Shown here piece by piece: positions 9,964 to 21,726 of a DNA stretch of 64,000 nt. Position 1 is the first letter of the stretch. Each line of letters begins with the position of its first letter. The translations under genes were made by a program, and so were the position numbers. The notes beneath the pieces were generated by a model. That model was not told the DNA's origin and ran no database searches. It saw nothing but the letters and a program-made list of their open reading frames with translations. Origin of the DNA: an uncultured Flaviramulus sp. (GTDB lineage: Bacteria > Bacteroidota > Bacteroidia > Flavobacteriales > Flavobacteriaceae); contig CANMUP010000005.1 in assembly GCA_947501105.1 (NCBI GenBank), forward strand, positions 1-64,000. The letters run 5' to 3'.

Positions 9964-11553
9964 ATGTCATTTATCTCAGAAATAGAACGTAGACGTACTT
10001 TTGGAATTATATCGCATCCAGATGCTGGTAAAACAACACTAACAGAAAAGCTACTATTATTTGGTGGTGCCATTCAAGAAGCTGGCGCCGTAAAAAGTAA
10101 TAAAATTAAAAAAGGGGCTACGAGTGATTTTATGGAAATTGAACGCCAGCGTGGTATTTCTGTTGCTACTTCTGTTTTAGCCTTTGAATATAATGGCATA
10201 AAAATTAATATTCTTGACACACCTGGGCACAAAGATTTTGCTGAAGATACGTTTAGAACTTTAACTGCTGTAGATAGTGTCATTGTTGTTATTGATGTTG
10301 CAAAAGGTGTTGAAGAGCAAACTGAAAAGCTGGTAGAGGTTTGTCGCATGCGTAATATCCCTATGATTGTATTCATTAATAAAATGGATAGAGAAGGAAA
10401 AGATGCTTTTGATTTGCTAGATGAAGTTGAACAAAAATTAGGATTAAAAGTGACTCCATTAAGTTTTCCAATTGGTATGGGGTACGATTTTAAAGGTATA
10501 TACAATATATGGGAGAAAAACGTAAATCTTTTTAGTGGTGACAGTAGAAAAGATATTGAAGAAACTATAGAAATTTCAGATTTAGCATCTCAAGAATTAG
10601 ATACGTTAGTTGGTAGTGAAGCTGCAAATACTTTACGAGAAGAAATTGAACTTGTTGAAGGCATATATCCAGAATTTGATAAAGAAAAATACCTTAACGG
10701 AAATTTACAACCTGTATTTTTTGGTTCGGCATTAAATAATTTTGGAGTTAGAGAGCTACTAGACTGTTTTGTAGAAATAGCTCCAACGCCAAGACCAAAA
10801 CAAAGTGAAGAGCGCTTGGTTCAACCAAACGAAAATAAATTTAGTGGTTTTGTTTTTAAGATTCATGCTAATATGGATCCTAATCACAGAAATCGATTAG
10901 CCTTTATAAAGATTGTTTCTGGTGAGTTTAAACGTAACGCACCTTATTTACATGTTAGAAATAATAAAAAAGTGAAATTCTCCAGCCCAAACGCCTTTTT
11001 TGCTGAAAAAAAGGAGATTGTTGACATCTCTTATCCTGGTGATATTGTTGGTTTACAAGACACGGGCAATTTTAAAATAGGTGACACATTAACTGAAGGT
11101 GAAATATTAAACTACAAAGGTGTTCCAAGTTTTTCGCCAGAACATTTTAGATATATTAATAATGCCGACCCTTTAAAATCTAAACAACTCTTTAAAGGAA
11201 TAGATCAATTAATGGATGAAGGTGTTGCTCAGTTGTTCACATTAGAGCTTAACGGGAGAAAAGTAATTGGAACTGTTGGTGCCTTGCAATATGAAGTTAT
11301 TCAATACAGATTGGAGCACGAATATGGAGCAAAATGTACTTACGAAAACTTAAATGTTTTTAAAGCTTGTTGGATTGAACCAGAAGATGATAAAAATGAT
11401 GAATATAAAGAATTCATTAGGGTTAAACAGCGTTTCCTTGCAAAAGACAAGCAAAATCAACTGGTATTTTTAGCAGATTCTGCTTTCTCTTTACAAATGA
11501 CTCAACAAAAATATCCAAGCATTAAATTTCATTTTACATCGGAATTCGAGTAA
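9964..11553 (+). CDS. prfC: Peptide chain release factor 3
   Basis: This 529-aa translational GTPase removes class I release factors from the ribosome after peptide release. The G1 P-loop SHPDAGKTT is at residues 17-25, followed by the switch region with RGISVATSV, G3 DTPGH and G4 NKMD. The elongation-factor-like domain 2 and the RF3-specific C-terminal domain (ELNGRKVIGTVGALQYEV) follow, at normal family length. I chose the ATG at 9964 (MSFISEIERRRTFGIISHPDAGK) because the family starts there; the upstream in-frame TTG at 9946 lies on the promoter-like element. It is a single-gene unit, divergent from the surface protein at 9748. A truncated copy of its 5' end survives at 4254-4620. Confidence 0.97.
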   Translation: MSFISEIERRRTFGIISHPDAGKTTLTEKLLLFGGAIQEAGAVKSNKIKKGATSDFMEIERQRGISVATSVLAFEYNGIKINILDTPGHKDFAEDTFRTLTAVDSVIVVIDVAKGVEEQTEKLVEVCRMRNIPMIVFINKMDREGKDAFDLLDEVEQKLGLKVTPLSFPIGMGYDFKGIYNIWEKNVNLFSGDSRKDIEETIEISDLASQELDTLVGSEAANTLREEIELVEGIYPEFDKEKYLNGNLQPVFFGSALNNFGVRELLDCFVEIAPTPRPKQSEERLVQPNENKFSGFVFKIHANMDPNHRNRLAFIKIVSGEFKRNAPYLHVRNNKKVKFSSPNAFFAEKKEIVDISYPGDIVGLQDTGNFKIGDTLTEGEILNYKGVPSFSPEHFRYINNADPLKSKQLFKGIDQLMDEGVAQLFTLELNGRKVIGTVGALQYEVIQYRLEHEYGAKCTYENLNVFKACWIEPEDDKNDEYKEFIRVKQRFLAKDKQNQLVFLADSAFSLQMTQQKYPSIKFHFTSEFE

Positions 11554-11697
11554 CTTTTAGTGTGTATTTCGTCGATTATTTTAAAAATAATTAGTATTTC
11601 ACCGTATTTTTCATACATTTAAACGATTATTTTGAGTTTTAAATTTTGTAGATGCATACATTTAAAACAGAATCATAACCCCAAATATGACCTACTT

Positions 11698-11925
11698 ATG
11701 GAAACAAATGCTAACGTTTTCAGTAATTCAGATATTACTGTAACCTACAAACCCTGTGTTTGCATTAATGCAGAGCGTTGTGCAAAAGACCTTTCAAATG
11801 TTTTTAGAAACTCCGTTATTCCTTGGATAGATTTGGATGGTGCTTCTACAAAAAAAATTATAAAACAAATTAGAAAGTGCCCTTCTGGCGCATTACAATT
11901 TCATGTTAATAAGGAAGTTGCTTAA
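11698..11925 (+). CDS. Small divergent [4Fe-4S] mono-cluster protein
   Basis: A 75-aa protein of the divergent 4Fe-4S mono-cluster family (Fer4_19, YjdI-like). The core reads VTYKPCVCINAERCAKDL, and a last cysteine lies in IRKCPSGAL, giving four cysteines for one cluster. The ATG at 11698 (METNANVFS) is preferred over the upstream TTG at 11632, which would add 22 Cys- and His-containing residues not typical of the family. It is likely a small electron carrier; the partner is unknown. It stands 144 bases after prfC and ends before a bidirectional terminator shared with the convergent DUF3467 gene. Confidence 0.82.
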   Translation: METNANVFSNSDITVTYKPCVCINAERCAKDLSNVFRNSVIPWIDLDGASTKKIIKQIRKCPSGALQFHVNKEVA

Positions 11926-11970
11926 AGGAGAAAATAAACTCTTTCTTAAAAAAGGAGTAGATTATATACT

Positions 11971-12006
11971 AAAAAAGCCTTAAAAATTAATTTTTAAGGC
12001 TTTTTT
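11971..12006. terminator. Bidirectional intrinsic terminator
   Basis: A perfect 18-bp inverted repeat (AAAAAAGCCTTAAAAATT and its complement) centred at 11988/11989. The A and T runs at its ends make it work for both convergent genes, the ferredoxin-like gene ending 11925 and the DUF3467 gene ending 12007. Confidence 0.9.
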
Positions 12007-12324
12007 TTATGCTTGACCAGTTGGACCAAAATTTAATGGAATTGGTGGTTGCTCATAATCTTTAATTTCACCGTGAGCATTTTCAAATCTGGATACGTTA
12101 TCGCCTAATGCTTTTAACAGTCGTTTAGCGTGTTGAGGAGTTAAAATAATTCTAGCTTTTACTTTATTTTTTGGTACACCTGGCATTATGTTTACAAAGT
12201 CTACCACAAATTCAGATACAGAGTGATTAATAATTGCTAAGTTAGAATATATTCCTTCTGCAACAGTTTCATCTAGCTCAATATTGATTTGTCCTTGCTT
12301 TTGTTTATCCTTTTCTTCTGCCAT
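12007..12324 (-). CDS. DUF3467 family protein
   Basis: This 105-aa protein matches the DUF3467 family, which in Bacteroidota is typically encoded right after rpoC. Recognisable parts are an acidic N-terminus, INIELDETVAEGIYSNLAIINHS, and the block ARIILTPQHAKRLLKALGDN; the C-terminus is proline-rich. There is no signal peptide or membrane segment, so it is cytosolic. The function is unknown. An rpoC terminator at 12344-12378 lies just in front of its ATG, so it is either expressed by read-through or from a weak promoter within that gap. Confidence 0.88.
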   Translation of the reverse strand: MAEEKDKQKQGQINIELDETVAEGIYSNLAIINHSVSEFVVDFVNIMPGVPKNKVKARIILTPQHAKRLLKALGDNVSRFENAHGEIKDYEQPPIPLNFGPTGQA

Positions 12325-12343
12325 AATTTTATGTTTTAAATAT

Positions 12344-12378
12344 AAAAAGCCTTCAAGTTTATATACATGAAGGCTTTT
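12344..12378 (-). terminator. Intrinsic terminator after rpoC
   Basis: AAAAAGCCTTCA (12344-12355) pairs with TGAAGGCTTTT (12368-12378) around a 12-nt loop, and the minus strand continues TTTTTATA. It lies between rpoC and the DUF3467 gene. Confidence 0.85.
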
Positions 12379-12387
12379 ATTTTATAG

Positions 12388-12407
12388 ATTCCTGCCTTCG
12401 CAGGAAT
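12388..12407. repeat. REP-like hairpin, family A copy 1
   Basis: ATTCCTGCCTTCGCAGGAAT is an 8-bp perfect stem with a CTTC loop. The identical 20-mer occurs at 25271-25290 and a variant at 52148-52167. It sits 5 bases after the rpoC stop codon. Confidence 0.85.
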
Positions 12408-12411
12408 AAAA

Positions 12412-15400
12412 TTAATTATAATTTAATTCTTTTTTTACTTGCATCATTTCATCAAATTCCTCTTTAGAACCTACAATAATATCCGTATAGTTACGCATAC
12501 CTGTACCTGCTGGAATTCTGTGTCCAACAATTACATTTTCTTTAAGTCCTTCTAAAGAATCTACTTTACCAGCTACAGCTGCTTCGTTAAGAACCTTAGT
12601 AGTTTCTTGGAACGATGCCGCAGAAATAAATGATTTAGTTTGAAGCGATGCTCTTGTAATACCTTGCAATATAGGCGTTGCCGTTGCAGGTTGTACATCT
12701 CTTGCAACTACAAGATTTTTATCTTCTCTTCTCAAAATTGAATTCTCATCTCTTAACTCTCGAGGTGAAATAATTTGACCCGCATTAAGATTTGTAGAAT
12801 CTCCAGCATCTTCAATAACTTTCATTCCGAAAATTTCATCATTTTCTTTAATGAAATCTGCTTTATGAGCTAATTGATCTTCTAAAAAGATAGTATCACC
12901 AGAATCAATAATTCTAACTTTACGCATCATTTGTCTTACAACAACCTCAAAGTGCTTATCGTTAATTTTCACACCTTGTAAACGATATACTTCTTGTACT
13001 TCGTTAACTAAATATTGTTGTACTGCAGATGGGCCTTTAATATTTAAAATATCGTTAGGAGTAATAGACCCATCAGATAAAGGCATACCAGCTTTTACAT
13101 AATCGTTTTCTTGTACAAGAATTTGATTAGATAATTTAACTAAGTATTTCTTAATATCACCTGTTTTAGATTCTACAATAATCTCACGATTACCTCTCTT
13201 GATTTTTCCGAAAGACACCACACCATCAATAGCACTAACTACTGCTGGATTAGATGGGTTACGCGCTTCAAACAACTCTGTTACACGTGGTAAACCACCT
13301 GTAATATCACCTGCTTTTGCAGACTTACGAGGTATTTTAACTAATATCTTGCCAATATTAATTTTCTCTCCATCGTCAATCATCAAGTGCGCTCCAACTG
13401 GTAAGTTGTATGAACGGATTGTTTCTCCTCTACCATCCTCGATATGAAGTGTTGGAATAAGCTTTTTGTTTCTAGATTCAGAAATAACTTTTTCTTGGAA
13501 ACCTGTTTGTTCATCAATTTCAACTTGGTAGGTAACTCCTTGTTCGATGTTTTCATATTTTACTTTACCAGCAAATTCTGAAATAATAACACCGTTATAT
13601 GGATCCCATTGACAAACAACATCTCCTTTACTTAGTGCTTGACCATTTTTAACATAAATAGTAGAACCATAAGGAATATTATTTGTACTTAAAACAATAC
13701 CAGTTTTCTTATCTGTTAATTTAAGTTCAGATGTACGAGAAATAACAATATCAATATCATTACCTTCTCCATCTTGTCCTTTAACTGTTTTTAAATCTTC
13801 AATCTCAGCAACACCATCAAACTTAACAGCTAACTTGTTATCCTCAGATATGTTTCCTGCAATACCTCCAACGTGGAATGTACGTAATGTTAACTGTGTA
13901 CCTGGTTCTCCAATAGACTGTGCAGCAACTACACCTACAGCTTCACCACGTTGCACCATTTTACCAGTCGCCAAATTACGACCGTAACATTTAGCACAAA
14001 TTCCTTTTAAAGCCTCACAACTTAATGCTGAACGAACTTCTAAAGTTTCAATTGGTGATGCTTCAATAGCCTTAGCAATATCATCTTCAATTAACTGTCC
14101 TGCAGCTACTAATAATTCATCTGTTAAAGGATTATAAACATCATTTAAAGATACACGACCAACGATTCTTTCTTCTAAAGTTTCAACAACCTCATCGTTT
14201 TTCTTTAACGGTTCAACTTCAACACCTCTTAAGGTACCACAATCTTCAGTATTAATAATAACATCTTGAGATACATCAACTAAACGACGTGTTAAATAAC
14301 CAGCATCGGCAGTTTTAAGTGCGGTATCTGCAAGACCTTTACGTGCACCGTGAGTAGATATAAAGTATTCTAAAATTGAAAGTCCTTCTTTAAAGTTAGA
14401 AAGAATAGGGTTTTCAATAATCTCTCCTCCACCTGCATTAGATTTTTTAGGCTTAGCCATTAATCCACGCATACCTGTAAGCTGACGAATCTGTTCTTTA
14501 GATCCACGAGCTCCTGAGTCAAGCATCATAAACACTGAGTTAAACCCTTGTTGGTCTTCACGAATACGTTTCATTGACAATTCAGTCAATTCAGCATTTG
14601 TTGATGTCCAAATATCAATAACCTGGTTGTAACGCTCATTATTAGTAATAAGTCCCATGTTATAGTTACCAGTAATACCGTCAACTAAACCATTAGCTTT
14701 ATCAATCATTCCTTGCTTTTCTGGTGGAATAATAATATCACCTAAACTAAATGATAATCCACCTTGAAATGCAAATTTGAAACCTAAAGTTCTAATCGCA
14801 TCTAAGAAGTCTGCTGTTTCAGGAACAGAAGTTACTTTAAGAATGTTTCCAATAATATCTCTTAAAGATTTTTTAGTAAGTACTTGATTAATATATCCAG
14901 CTGCTTGAGGTACATGTTGGTTAAATAACACACGACCAACAGTGGTCTCAACAATCATTTTATCAAGTTTACCTTCATCATTAAGATCAATGGTTCTTAC
15001 TTTGATGCCTGCATTTAAATCAACCTTTTTCTCGTTAAAAGCTATAACAACTTCTTCTGGAGAATAAAAAGTCAACCCTTCACCTATAATAGGTAATTCT
15101 GGGGTAGACTTACGTAACTTAGTCATATAATATAAACCAAGAACCATATCCTGAGATGGTACCGTTACTGGTGATCCATTTGCTGGATTTAAGATATTAT
15201 GCGATGCCAACATTAATAATTGACATTCTAAAATAGCCTCTGGTCCTAGTGGTAAATGCACCGCCATTTGATCTCCATCAAAATCTGCATTAAATGCAGT
15301 ACATACTAATGGGTGTAATTGAATTGCTTTCCCTTCAATTAATTTTGGTTGGAAAGCTTGTATACCCAATCTGTGTAAAGTAGGTGCACGGTTTAGCAAT

Positions 15401-16713
15401 ACTGGATGCCCTTTAAGAACATTTTCCAAGATATCCCAAACCACTGGTTCTCTTTTATCTATAATTTTCTTTGCAGATTTTACTGTTTTTACAATACCTC
15501 TTTCAATTAGTTTTCTAATTACGAAAGGTTTGTATAGCTCAGCTGCCATATTTTTTGGCAATCCACATTCAAATAATTTTAATTCTGGTCCAACAACAAT
15601 TACCGAACGTGCAGAATAATCAACACGTTTACCCAATAAGTTTTGACGGAAACGCCCTTGCTTACCTTTAAGTGAATCTGATAATGATTTTAACGGTCTG
15701 TTAGAATCTGTTTTTACAGCTGATGATTTACGTGTGTTATCAAATAATGAATCTACAGATTCTTGTAACATACGTTTCTCATTACGTAAAATTACTTCTG
15801 GTGCTTTTATCTCAACCAATCTTTTTAGACGGTTATTACGGATAATTACACGACGGTATAAATCATTTAAATCAGATGTTGCAAAACGACCACCATCTAA
15901 CGGCACTAATGGACGTAATTCTGGCGGAATAATTGGCACAACTTTCATAATCATCCATTCAGGACGATTTTCTCTGTTCTTATTAGAATCGCGTAACGCT
16001 CCAACAACTTGTAAACGTTTTAAAGCTTCTGTTTTACGTTGTTTAGACGTTTCAGTGTTTGCTTTATGACGTAATTCATAAGACAGTGCTTGCAAATCAA
16101 TTCTTGCTAACAATTCAATTAAACATTCAGCACCCATTTTTGCAATGAATTTCTCAGGATCAGTATCATCTAAATATTGATTTTCCTGAGGAAGTGCTTC
16201 AAGAATATTTAAGTATTCTTCTTCTGTAAGGAAATCCATTTTTTGTAATGGTTCTCCTTCTTCATTTTTAGCATTACCTGGTTGAATAACTACGTAACGT
16301 TCGTAGTATATAATCATATCTAATTTCTTAGATGGTAACCCAAGTAAATAACCTATTTTGTTTGGTAACGAACGGAAGTACCAAATATGAGCTACAGGAA
16401 CAACTAAATTTATGTGCCCTACTCTATCTCTACGTACTTTCTTTTCGGTAACCTCTACACCACAACGATCACAAACAATACCTTTGTAACGTATTCTTTT
16501 ATATTTACCACAAGCACACTCATAATCCTTTACAGGACCAAAAATACGCTCACAGAACAAACCATCACGTTCTGGTTTGTGAGTTCGATAATTGATAGTT
16601 TCTGGTTTTAAAACCTCACCTCTAGATTCTGCTAAAATAGATTCTGGTGATGCTAAACCAATTGAGATTTTATTAAATCTCTTTACTGTATTCTTATCTT
16701 GTTTTCTTGCCAT
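12412..16713 (-). CDS. rpoC: RNA polymerase beta' subunit
   Basis: A 1433-aa beta' subunit of full bacterial length. The N-terminal zinc-binding site [20 protein letters not shown], the active-site loop NADFDGD that holds the catalytic magnesium, the GARGS bridge-helix region and the second zinc site ([14 protein letters not shown]) are all present. It begins 31 bases after the rpoB stop and closes the long ribosomal-protein/RNAP operon. It forms the catalytic core together with RpoB and alpha. Nothing is unusual about it. A terminator and a REP-like hairpin follow. Confidence 0.99.
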   Translation of the reverse strand: MARKQDKNTVKRFNKISIGLASPESILAESRGEVLKPETINYRTHKPERDGLFCERIFGPVKDYECACGKYKRIRYKGIVCDRCGVEVTEKKVRRDRVGHINLVVPVAHIWYFRSLPNKIGYLLGLPSKKLDMIIYYERYVVIQPGNAKNEEGEPLQKMDFLTEEEYLNILEALPQENQYLDDTDPEKFIAKMGAECLIELLARIDLQALSYELRHKANTETSKQRKTEALKRLQVVGALRDSNKNRENRPEWMIMKVVPIIPPELRPLVPLDGGRFATSDLNDLYRRVIIRNNRLKRLVEIKAPEVILRNEKRMLQESVDSLFDNTRKSSAVKTDSNRPLKSLSDSLKGKQGRFRQNLLGKRVDYSARSVIVVGPELKLFECGLPKNMAAELYKPFVIRKLIERGIVKTVKSAKKIIDKREPVVWDILENVLKGHPVLLNRAPTLHRLGIQAFQPKLIEGKAIQLHPLVCTAFNADFDGDQMAVHLPLGPEAILECQLLMLASHNILNPANGSPVTVPSQDMVLGLYYMTKLRKSTPELPIIGEGLTFYSPEEVVIAFNEKKVDLNAGIKVRTIDLNDEGKLDKMIVETTVGRVLFNQHVPQAAGYINQVLTKKSLRDIIGNILKVTSVPETADFLDAIRTLGFKFAFQGGLSFSLGDIIIPPEKQGMIDKANGLVDGITGNYNMGLITNNERYNQVIDIWTSTNAELTELSMKRIREDQQGFNSVFMMLDSGARGSKEQIRQLTGMRGLMAKPKKSNAGGGEIIENPILSNFKEGLSILEYFISTHGARKGLADTALKTADAGYLTRRLVDVSQDVIINTEDCGTLRGVEVEPLKKNDEVVETLEERIVGRVSLNDVYNPLTDELLVAAGQLIEDDIAKAIEASPIETLEVRSALSCEALKGICAKCYGRNLATGKMVQRGEAVGVVAAQSIGEPGTQLTLRTFHVGGIAGNISEDNKLAVKFDGVAEIEDLKTVKGQDGEGNDIDIVISRTSELKLTDKKTGIVLSTNNIPYGSTIYVKNGQALSKGDVVCQWDPYNGVIISEFAGKVKYENIEQGVTYQVEIDEQTGFQEKVISESRNKKLIPTLHIEDGRGETIRSYNLPVGAHLMIDDGEKINIGKILVKIPRKSAKAGDITGGLPRVTELFEARNPSNPAVVSAIDGVVSFGKIKRGNREIIVESKTGDIKKYLVKLSNQILVQENDYVKAGMPLSDGSITPNDILNIKGPSAVQQYLVNEVQEVYRLQGVKINDKHFEVVVRQMMRKVRIIDSGDTIFLEDQLAHKADFIKENDEIFGMKVIEDAGDSTNLNAGQIISPRELRDENSILRREDKNLVVARDVQPATATPILQGITRASLQTKSFISAASFQETTKVLNEAAVAGKVDSLEGLKENVIVGHRIPAGTGMRNYTDIIVGSKEEFDEMMQVKKELNYN

Positions 16714-16744
16714 AATATATGGTTGAAATGAATTTATTAATTAA

Positions 16745-19700
16745 CTACTCCTCTAATCTGATATCAAGACCTAAACCTTTCAATTCATGCATTAATACAT
16801 TGAATGATTCTGGTAATCCTGGATCTGGCATTGGTTCACCCTTTACAATACTTTCGTATGTTTTAGCTCTACCAATAACATCATCAGATTTTACAGTTAA
16901 GATTTCTCTTAAAGTACTTGATGCTCCATAAGCTTCAAGTGCCCATACTTCCATCTCACCAAAACGTTGTCCACCAAATTGTGCTTTACCACCAAGAGGT
17001 TGTTGTGTAATTAATGAGTAAGGTCCAATAGAACGTGCGTGCATTTTATCATCAACCATATGTCCTAGTTTCAACATATAGATTACACCAACAGTTGCTG
17101 GTTGATCGAAACGCTGTCCAGTTCCTCCATCGTATAAATATGTATGACCGTATCTTGGAATTCCAGCTTCATCTGTAAATCCATTGATTTGATCAATTGT
17201 AGCACCATCAAAAATTGGAGTTGCATAAGTACGATCTAATTTTTGTCCAGCCCATCCAAGAACCGTTTCATAAATTTGACCAATATTCATACGGGATGGT
17301 ACACCTAATGGGTTTAATACAATATCAACAGGGGTTCCATCTTCTAAGAATGGCATATCTTCTTGACGAACAATACGAGCCACAATACCTTTGTTACCGT
17401 GACGTCCTGCCATTTTATCTCCTACTTTAAGTTTACGCTTTTTAGCAATATAAACTTTAGCTAATTTGATGATTCCTGCTGGTAACTCATCACCTACAGA
17501 AATAGTAAACTTCTCACGACGTAATGATCCTTGTAAATCGTTTTCTTTAATTTTATAGTTGTGAATTAAATCAGCAACTAATTGATTTGTATGGTTATCA
17601 GTAGTCCATTTTCCAGATACTAAATGCGCATAATCATCAACAGCATTTAACATTTTAAGTGTGAATTTCTTACCTTTTGGTAGTACTTCTTCACCTAAAT
17701 CATTAAAAATACCTTGAGCCGTTTTACCATTTACAATAGCGAAAAGTTTTTCAATTAAAGTATCTTTTAATGTATCAAATTTAGCATCGTAAATACCTTC
17801 TAATTGTAAAATATCGTCTTTATCTTGAGCTCTCTTGCGTTTATCTTTTACTGCTCTAGCAAATAATTTCTTTTCAATTACAACACCATTTAAAGATGGT
17901 GAAGCTTTTAAGGAAGCATCTTTTACATCACCTGCTTTATCTCCAAAAATAGCACGTAGCAATTTTTCTTCTGGCGTTGGATCTGATTCTCCTTTTGGTG
18001 TAATTTTACCAATAAGAATATCTCCAGGTTTAACCTCGGCTCCAACACGAATCATTCCATGCTCATCTAAATCTTTAGTAGCTTCTTCTGAAACGTTAGG
18101 AATATCATTAGTTAACTCTTCGTTACCTAATTTGGTATCTCTAACTTCTAAAGAATATTCATCAATATGTATAGATGTGAAAATATCTTCACGAACTACT
18201 TTTTCAGAAATTACAATCGCATCCTCAAAGTTATACCCCTTCCAAGGCATAAAGGCAACTTTCATATTTCTACCTAAAGCTAATTCTCCTTTTTGAGTTG
18301 CATAACCTTCACATAAAACTTGTCCTTTAGTAACTTTATCTCCTTTAACTACAATTGGTTTTAAGTTGATAGAAGTCCCTTGATTTGTTTTTCTGAATTT
18401 TACTAATTGATATGTTTTAATATCGCTATCAAAACTTACTTTAGCTTCATCTTCGGTACGATCGTATTTAATTTTAATTTCGTTAGCATCAACATATAGT
18501 ACTTCTCCATCACCTTCAGCATTGATTAATACACGAGAATCTGAAGCGACTTGACGCTCTAAACCTGTACCTACAATTGGTGCTTGAGGCAATAATAATG
18601 GTACTGCTTGACGCATCATGTTAGATCCCATCAATGCTCTATTCGCATCATCATGCTCTAAGAACGGAATTAAAGATGCAGATATAGATGAAATTTGATT
18701 TGGTGCAACATCTGTATAGTTTACAGCAGTTGGCTCAATTACAGGGAAGTCACCTTCCATTCTTGCAATTACCTTATCATGTAAAATCTTTCCATTGTCA
18801 TCAACTTCAACAGTTGCCTGAGCAATTAATTTCTCTTCTTCCTCTTCTGCACTTAAATAAGTTGGCGCATTTTTAATATCTACAACACCATCGGTAACTT
18901 TTCTATATGGTGTCTCAATGAATCCCATAGAATTCACTTTAGCAAATACAGAAAGGGATGATATTAAACCAATGTTTGGTCCCTCTGGCGTTTCAATAGG
19001 ACATAAACGTCCGTAGTGTGTATAGTGAACATCACGAACCTCGAATCCTGCTCTTTCTCTAGATAAACCTCCAGGTCCTAATGCAGATAAACGACGTTTG
19101 TGTGTTATCTCTGCTAATGGATTTGTTTGATCCATAAATTGAGACAACTGGTTTGTTCCAAAGAAAGAGTTAATAACAGACGATAATGTCTTTGCATTAA
19201 TTAAATCAATTGGTGTAAACACTTCATTGTCACGAACGTTCATACGCTCACGAATAGTACGTGCCATACGTGCTAAACCAACTCCAAATTGTTGTGATAA
19301 TTGCTCACCAACAGTACGTACACGACGGTTAGATAAGTGATCAATATCATCAATCTCTGCTTTTGAGTTGATAAGCTCGATTAAGTATTTTATAATAGTT
19401 ATAATATCTTCTTTGGTAAGTACTTGCTTATCCATTCCAATATCCAACTGTAATTTCTTGTTCATTCTATAACGTCCAACTTCTCCTAAAGAGTAACGTT
19501 GGTCACTAAAGAATAATTTATCTATAATACCACGTGCTGTTTCCTCATCTGGCGGCTCAGCATTACGTAATTGTCTATAAATATGTTCAACAGCCTCTTT
19601 TTCAGAATTTGTTGGATCTTTTTGAAGTGTGTTATGAATAATAGCATAATCGCCTTGTTCAGACGTTTCTTTATGTAAAAGAATCGTTTTTACTTCTACT

Positions 19701-20557
19701 TCAAGAATTTCTTCAATATTTTCTTTATCAAGAACTGTATCACGATCTAGCACAATTTCATTACGCTCGATAGATACAACTTCTCCTGTATCTTCATCAA
19801 CAAAATCTTCATGCCATGTGTTAAGTACACGAGCTGCTAATTTTCGTCCTAAATATTTTTTTAATCCAGATTTAGATACTTTTACTTCTTCAGCTAAATC
19901 AAAAATCTCTAAAATATCTTTATCACGCTCAAAACCAATAGCTCTAAACAATGTTGTTACAGGTAACTTTTTCTTTCTATCAATGTAGGCATACATTACC
20001 TGATTAATATCTGTAGCAAATTCAATCCAAGAACCTTTAAATGGAATTACTCTTGCAGAATATAGTTTTGTTCCATTAGCATGGAATGATTGACCAAAGA
20101 AAACTCCTGGTGAACGATGTAATTGAGATACTACTACACGTTCTGCACCGTTAATACAAAATGTACCAGAAGGCGTCATGTAAGGTATAGTTCCTAAGTA
20201 CACATCTTGAACAATGGTTTCGAAATCCTCATGTTCAGGGTCTGTACAATATAACTTTAACCTTGCCTTTAGCGGAACGCTGTAAGTAAGACCTCTTTCA
20301 ATACACTCTTCAATAGCATATCTTGGTGGATCTACAAAGTAATCTAAAAATTCTAAAACAAATTGATTACGTGAATCTGTGATTGGAAAGTTTTCCATAA
20401 AGGTGTTGTAAAGACCTTCATCACCTCTTTCTTCTGATTTAGTTTCTAATTGGAAAAAATCCTGGAAGGATTTTATCTGAATATCCAAAAAATCTGGATA
20501 CTCTGTTCTATTTACAATAGATGAGAAATTTAATCTTTCAGCTTGTGTTGATAACAT
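16745..20557 (-). CDS. rpoB: RNA polymerase beta subunit
   Basis: A 1270-aa beta subunit. The start is the ATG at 20557 ([14 protein letters not shown]), which fits flavobacterial RpoB; the TTG one codon upstream is not needed. The rifampicin-pocket region shows [33 protein letters not shown], with the unsubstituted residues expected of a sensitive enzyme in this stretch, and the C-terminus has the conserved [24 protein letters not shown] block. It follows rplL after a 190-bp gap that holds a long hairpin, and precedes rpoC by 31 bases. Confidence 0.99.
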   Translation of the reverse strand: MLSTQAERLNFSSIVNRTEYPDFLDIQIKSFQDFFQLETKSEERGDEGLYNTFMENFPITDSRNQFVLEFLDYFVDPPRYAIEECIERGLTYSVPLKARLKLYCTDPEHEDFETIVQDVYLGTIPYMTPSGTFCINGAERVVVSQLHRSPGVFFGQSFHANGTKLYSARVIPFKGSWIEFATDINQVMYAYIDRKKKLPVTTLFRAIGFERDKDILEIFDLAEEVKVSKSGLKKYLGRKLAARVLNTWHEDFVDEDTGEVVSIERNEIVLDRDTVLDKENIEEILEVEVKTILLHKETSEQGDYAIIHNTLQKDPTNSEKEAVEHIYRQLRNAEPPDEETARGIIDKLFFSDQRYSLGEVGRYRMNKKLQLDIGMDKQVLTKEDIITIIKYLIELINSKAEIDDIDHLSNRRVRTVGEQLSQQFGVGLARMARTIRERMNVRDNEVFTPIDLINAKTLSSVINSFFGTNQLSQFMDQTNPLAEITHKRRLSALGPGGLSRERAGFEVRDVHYTHYGRLCPIETPEGPNIGLISSLSVFAKVNSMGFIETPYRKVTDGVVDIKNAPTYLSAEEEEEKLIAQATVEVDDNGKILHDKVIARMEGDFPVIEPTAVNYTDVAPNQISSISASLIPFLEHDDANRALMGSNMMRQAVPLLLPQAPIVGTGLERQVASDSRVLINAEGDGEVLYVDANEIKIKYDRTEDEAKVSFDSDIKTYQLVKFRKTNQGTSINLKPIVVKGDKVTKGQVLCEGYATQKGELALGRNMKVAFMPWKGYNFEDAIVISEKVVREDIFTSIHIDEYSLEVRDTKLGNEELTNDIPNVSEEATKDLDEHGMIRVGAEVKPGDILIGKITPKGESDPTPEEKLLRAIFGDKAGDVKDASLKASPSLNGVVIEKKLFARAVKDKRKRAQDKDDILQLEGIYDAKFDTLKDTLIEKLFAIVNGKTAQGIFNDLGEEVLPKGKKFTLKMLNAVDDYAHLVSGKWTTDNHTNQLVADLIHNYKIKENDLQGSLRREKFTISVGDELPAGIIKLAKVYIAKKRKLKVGDKMAGRHGNKGIVARIVRQEDMPFLEDGTPVDIVLNPLGVPSRMNIGQIYETVLGWAGQKLDRTYATPIFDGATIDQINGFTDEAGIPRYGHTYLYDGGTGQRFDQPATVGVIYMLKLGHMVDDKMHARSIGPYSLITQQPLGGKAQFGGQRFGEMEVWALEAYGASSTLREILTVKSDDVIGRAKTYESIVKGEPMPDPGLPESFNVLMHELKGLGLDIRLEE

Positions 20558-20687
20558 CAATGGACGGAATTATGATTAAAAAAATAGTGATAGTGCTTTT
20601 AAACACTGGTTAAACAGCCTAAATAGTTTTACTTATTTATATAGCTATTTTGTGATTTTTTTTGGTATATCATTATATACGCAAAAT

Positions 20688-20724
20688 GGTTTAGGTCTTG
20701 AAGACTATGCTTCAGACCTAAACC
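20688..20724 (-). promoter_or_regulatory. Long hairpin between rplL and rpoB
   Basis: GGTTTAGGTCTTGAAG and CTTCAGACCTAAACC form a 15-bp stem with one bulged base and a 6-nt loop. On the minus strand it is followed by ATTTTGCG, too short a T-run for a strong terminator. Its position matches the rplL-rpoB attenuator and RNase III processing site known in other bacteria, so a role in lowering or processing the rpoBC part of the transcript is plausible. Confidence 0.7.
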
Positions 20725-20747
20725 TTTGTGTTTTTGAGTTGGTAAGC

Positions 20748-21122
20748 TTACTTAAGCTCAACCTCAGCTCCAGCCTCTTCTAAAGATGCTTTTAATGCTT
20801 CAGCTTCATCTTTAGTAACTGCTTCTTTGATAGCACTTGGTGCTTCGTCAACTAAACCTTTAGCTTCTTTTAATCCTAAACCAGTTAATTCTTTAACTAA
20901 TTTTACAACTGCTAATTTAGAACCACCAGCTGCTTTTAAAATAACATCAAATTCAGTTTGAGCTTCTTCAGCTTCCCCACCAGCAGCAGGACCAGCAACA
21001 GCAACTGCAGCAGCAGCAGCAGGCTCGATACCGTACTCATCTTTTAATATAGTTGCTAACTCATTTACTTCTTTTACTGATAAGTTAACTAATTGTTCTG
21101 CGAAATCTTTTAAATCTGCCAT
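20748..21122 (-). CDS. rplL: 50S ribosomal protein L7/L12
   Basis: A 124-aa stalk protein. The N-terminal dimerisation helix ([24 protein letters not shown]), an Ala/Gly/Pro-rich hinge near 38-52, and the C-terminal factor-binding domain ([27 protein letters not shown]) are all recognisable. Multiple copies bind L10 and recruit translational GTPases such as the EF-Tu and RF3 encoded nearby. It lies 62 bases after rplJ, the usual L10-L12 pair. Confidence 0.99.
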   Translation of the reverse strand: MADLKDFAEQLVNLSVKEVNELATILKDEYGIEPAAAAAVAVAGPAAGGEAEEAQTEFDVILKAAGGSKLAVVKLVKELTGLGLKEAKGLVDEAPSAIKEAVTKDEAEALKASLEEAGAEVELK

Positions 21123-21184
21123 TTTTCTATCGTTTTAATAATTTTGTAATAATATGTTTGTAATAAAGTGCGTACTATTTAATA

Positions 21185-21706
21185 CTATCCTTCTTTTTCA
21201 GATAGTGTTTTAATAATTCCAGCTAATTTTCCACCACTTGATTGAAGTGCTGAAATAACATTTTTAGCAGGCGATTGTAATAATGTAACAATCTCTCCTA
21301 TCAATTCTTCTTTAGATTTGATATCTACTAACATGTCTAATTGCTCATCGCCAATATAAACTGCTTCCTCAATAAATGCTCCTTTTAATAAAGGCTTATC
21401 TGATTTTTTACGGAAGGTTTTAATTAACTTAGCTGGTACATTACCAGTTTCAGAATACATCACTGATGTATTTCCTTTTAAAACTGTAGGAAGTTCACCA
21501 AATTCTCTATCTGATGCTTCCATTGCTTTTTCAAGTAATGTGTTTTTAACTACTGCTAATTTTACGTTGGCTTTAAAACAAGCACGACGTAAATTTGAGG
21601 TTGTACCCGCATTTAACCCTGAAATATCTGTTAAATAGATATTTGCATTATTAGCTAATTCTGCAGTTAATTCCTCAATTACTTGTGATTTTTCTTCTCT
21701 TGTCAT
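21185..21706 (-). CDS. rplJ: 50S ribosomal protein L10
   Basis: A 173-aa stalk base protein. The N-terminus MTREEKSQVIEELTAELANN and the rRNA-binding block VKLAVVKNTLLEKAM are typical. The C-terminal helix that holds L7/L12 dimers is present. It lies 20 bases after rplA within the operon. In other bacteria L10 or the L10-L12 complex represses its own mRNA through a leader site; I did not resolve such a site here. Confidence 0.98.
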   Translation of the reverse strand: MTREEKSQVIEELTAELANNANIYLTDISGLNAGTTSNLRRACFKANVKLAVVKNTLLEKAMEASDREFGELPTVLKGNTSVMYSETGNVPAKLIKTFRKKSDKPLLKGAFIEEAVYIGDEQLDMLVDIKSKEELIGEIVTLLQSPAKNVISALQSSGGKLAGIIKTLSEKEG

Positions 21707-21726
21707 AATTTAAAGTTTTAACCTAA

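Noticed and set aside
10074-10505. Minus-strand 143-codon ORF
   Set aside because: Antisense shadow within the highly conserved prfC gene; no family resemblance.
20688-20724. Full terminator between rplL and rpoB
   Set aside because: The stem is strong but the following T-run is too short; kept as attenuator or processing hairpin.
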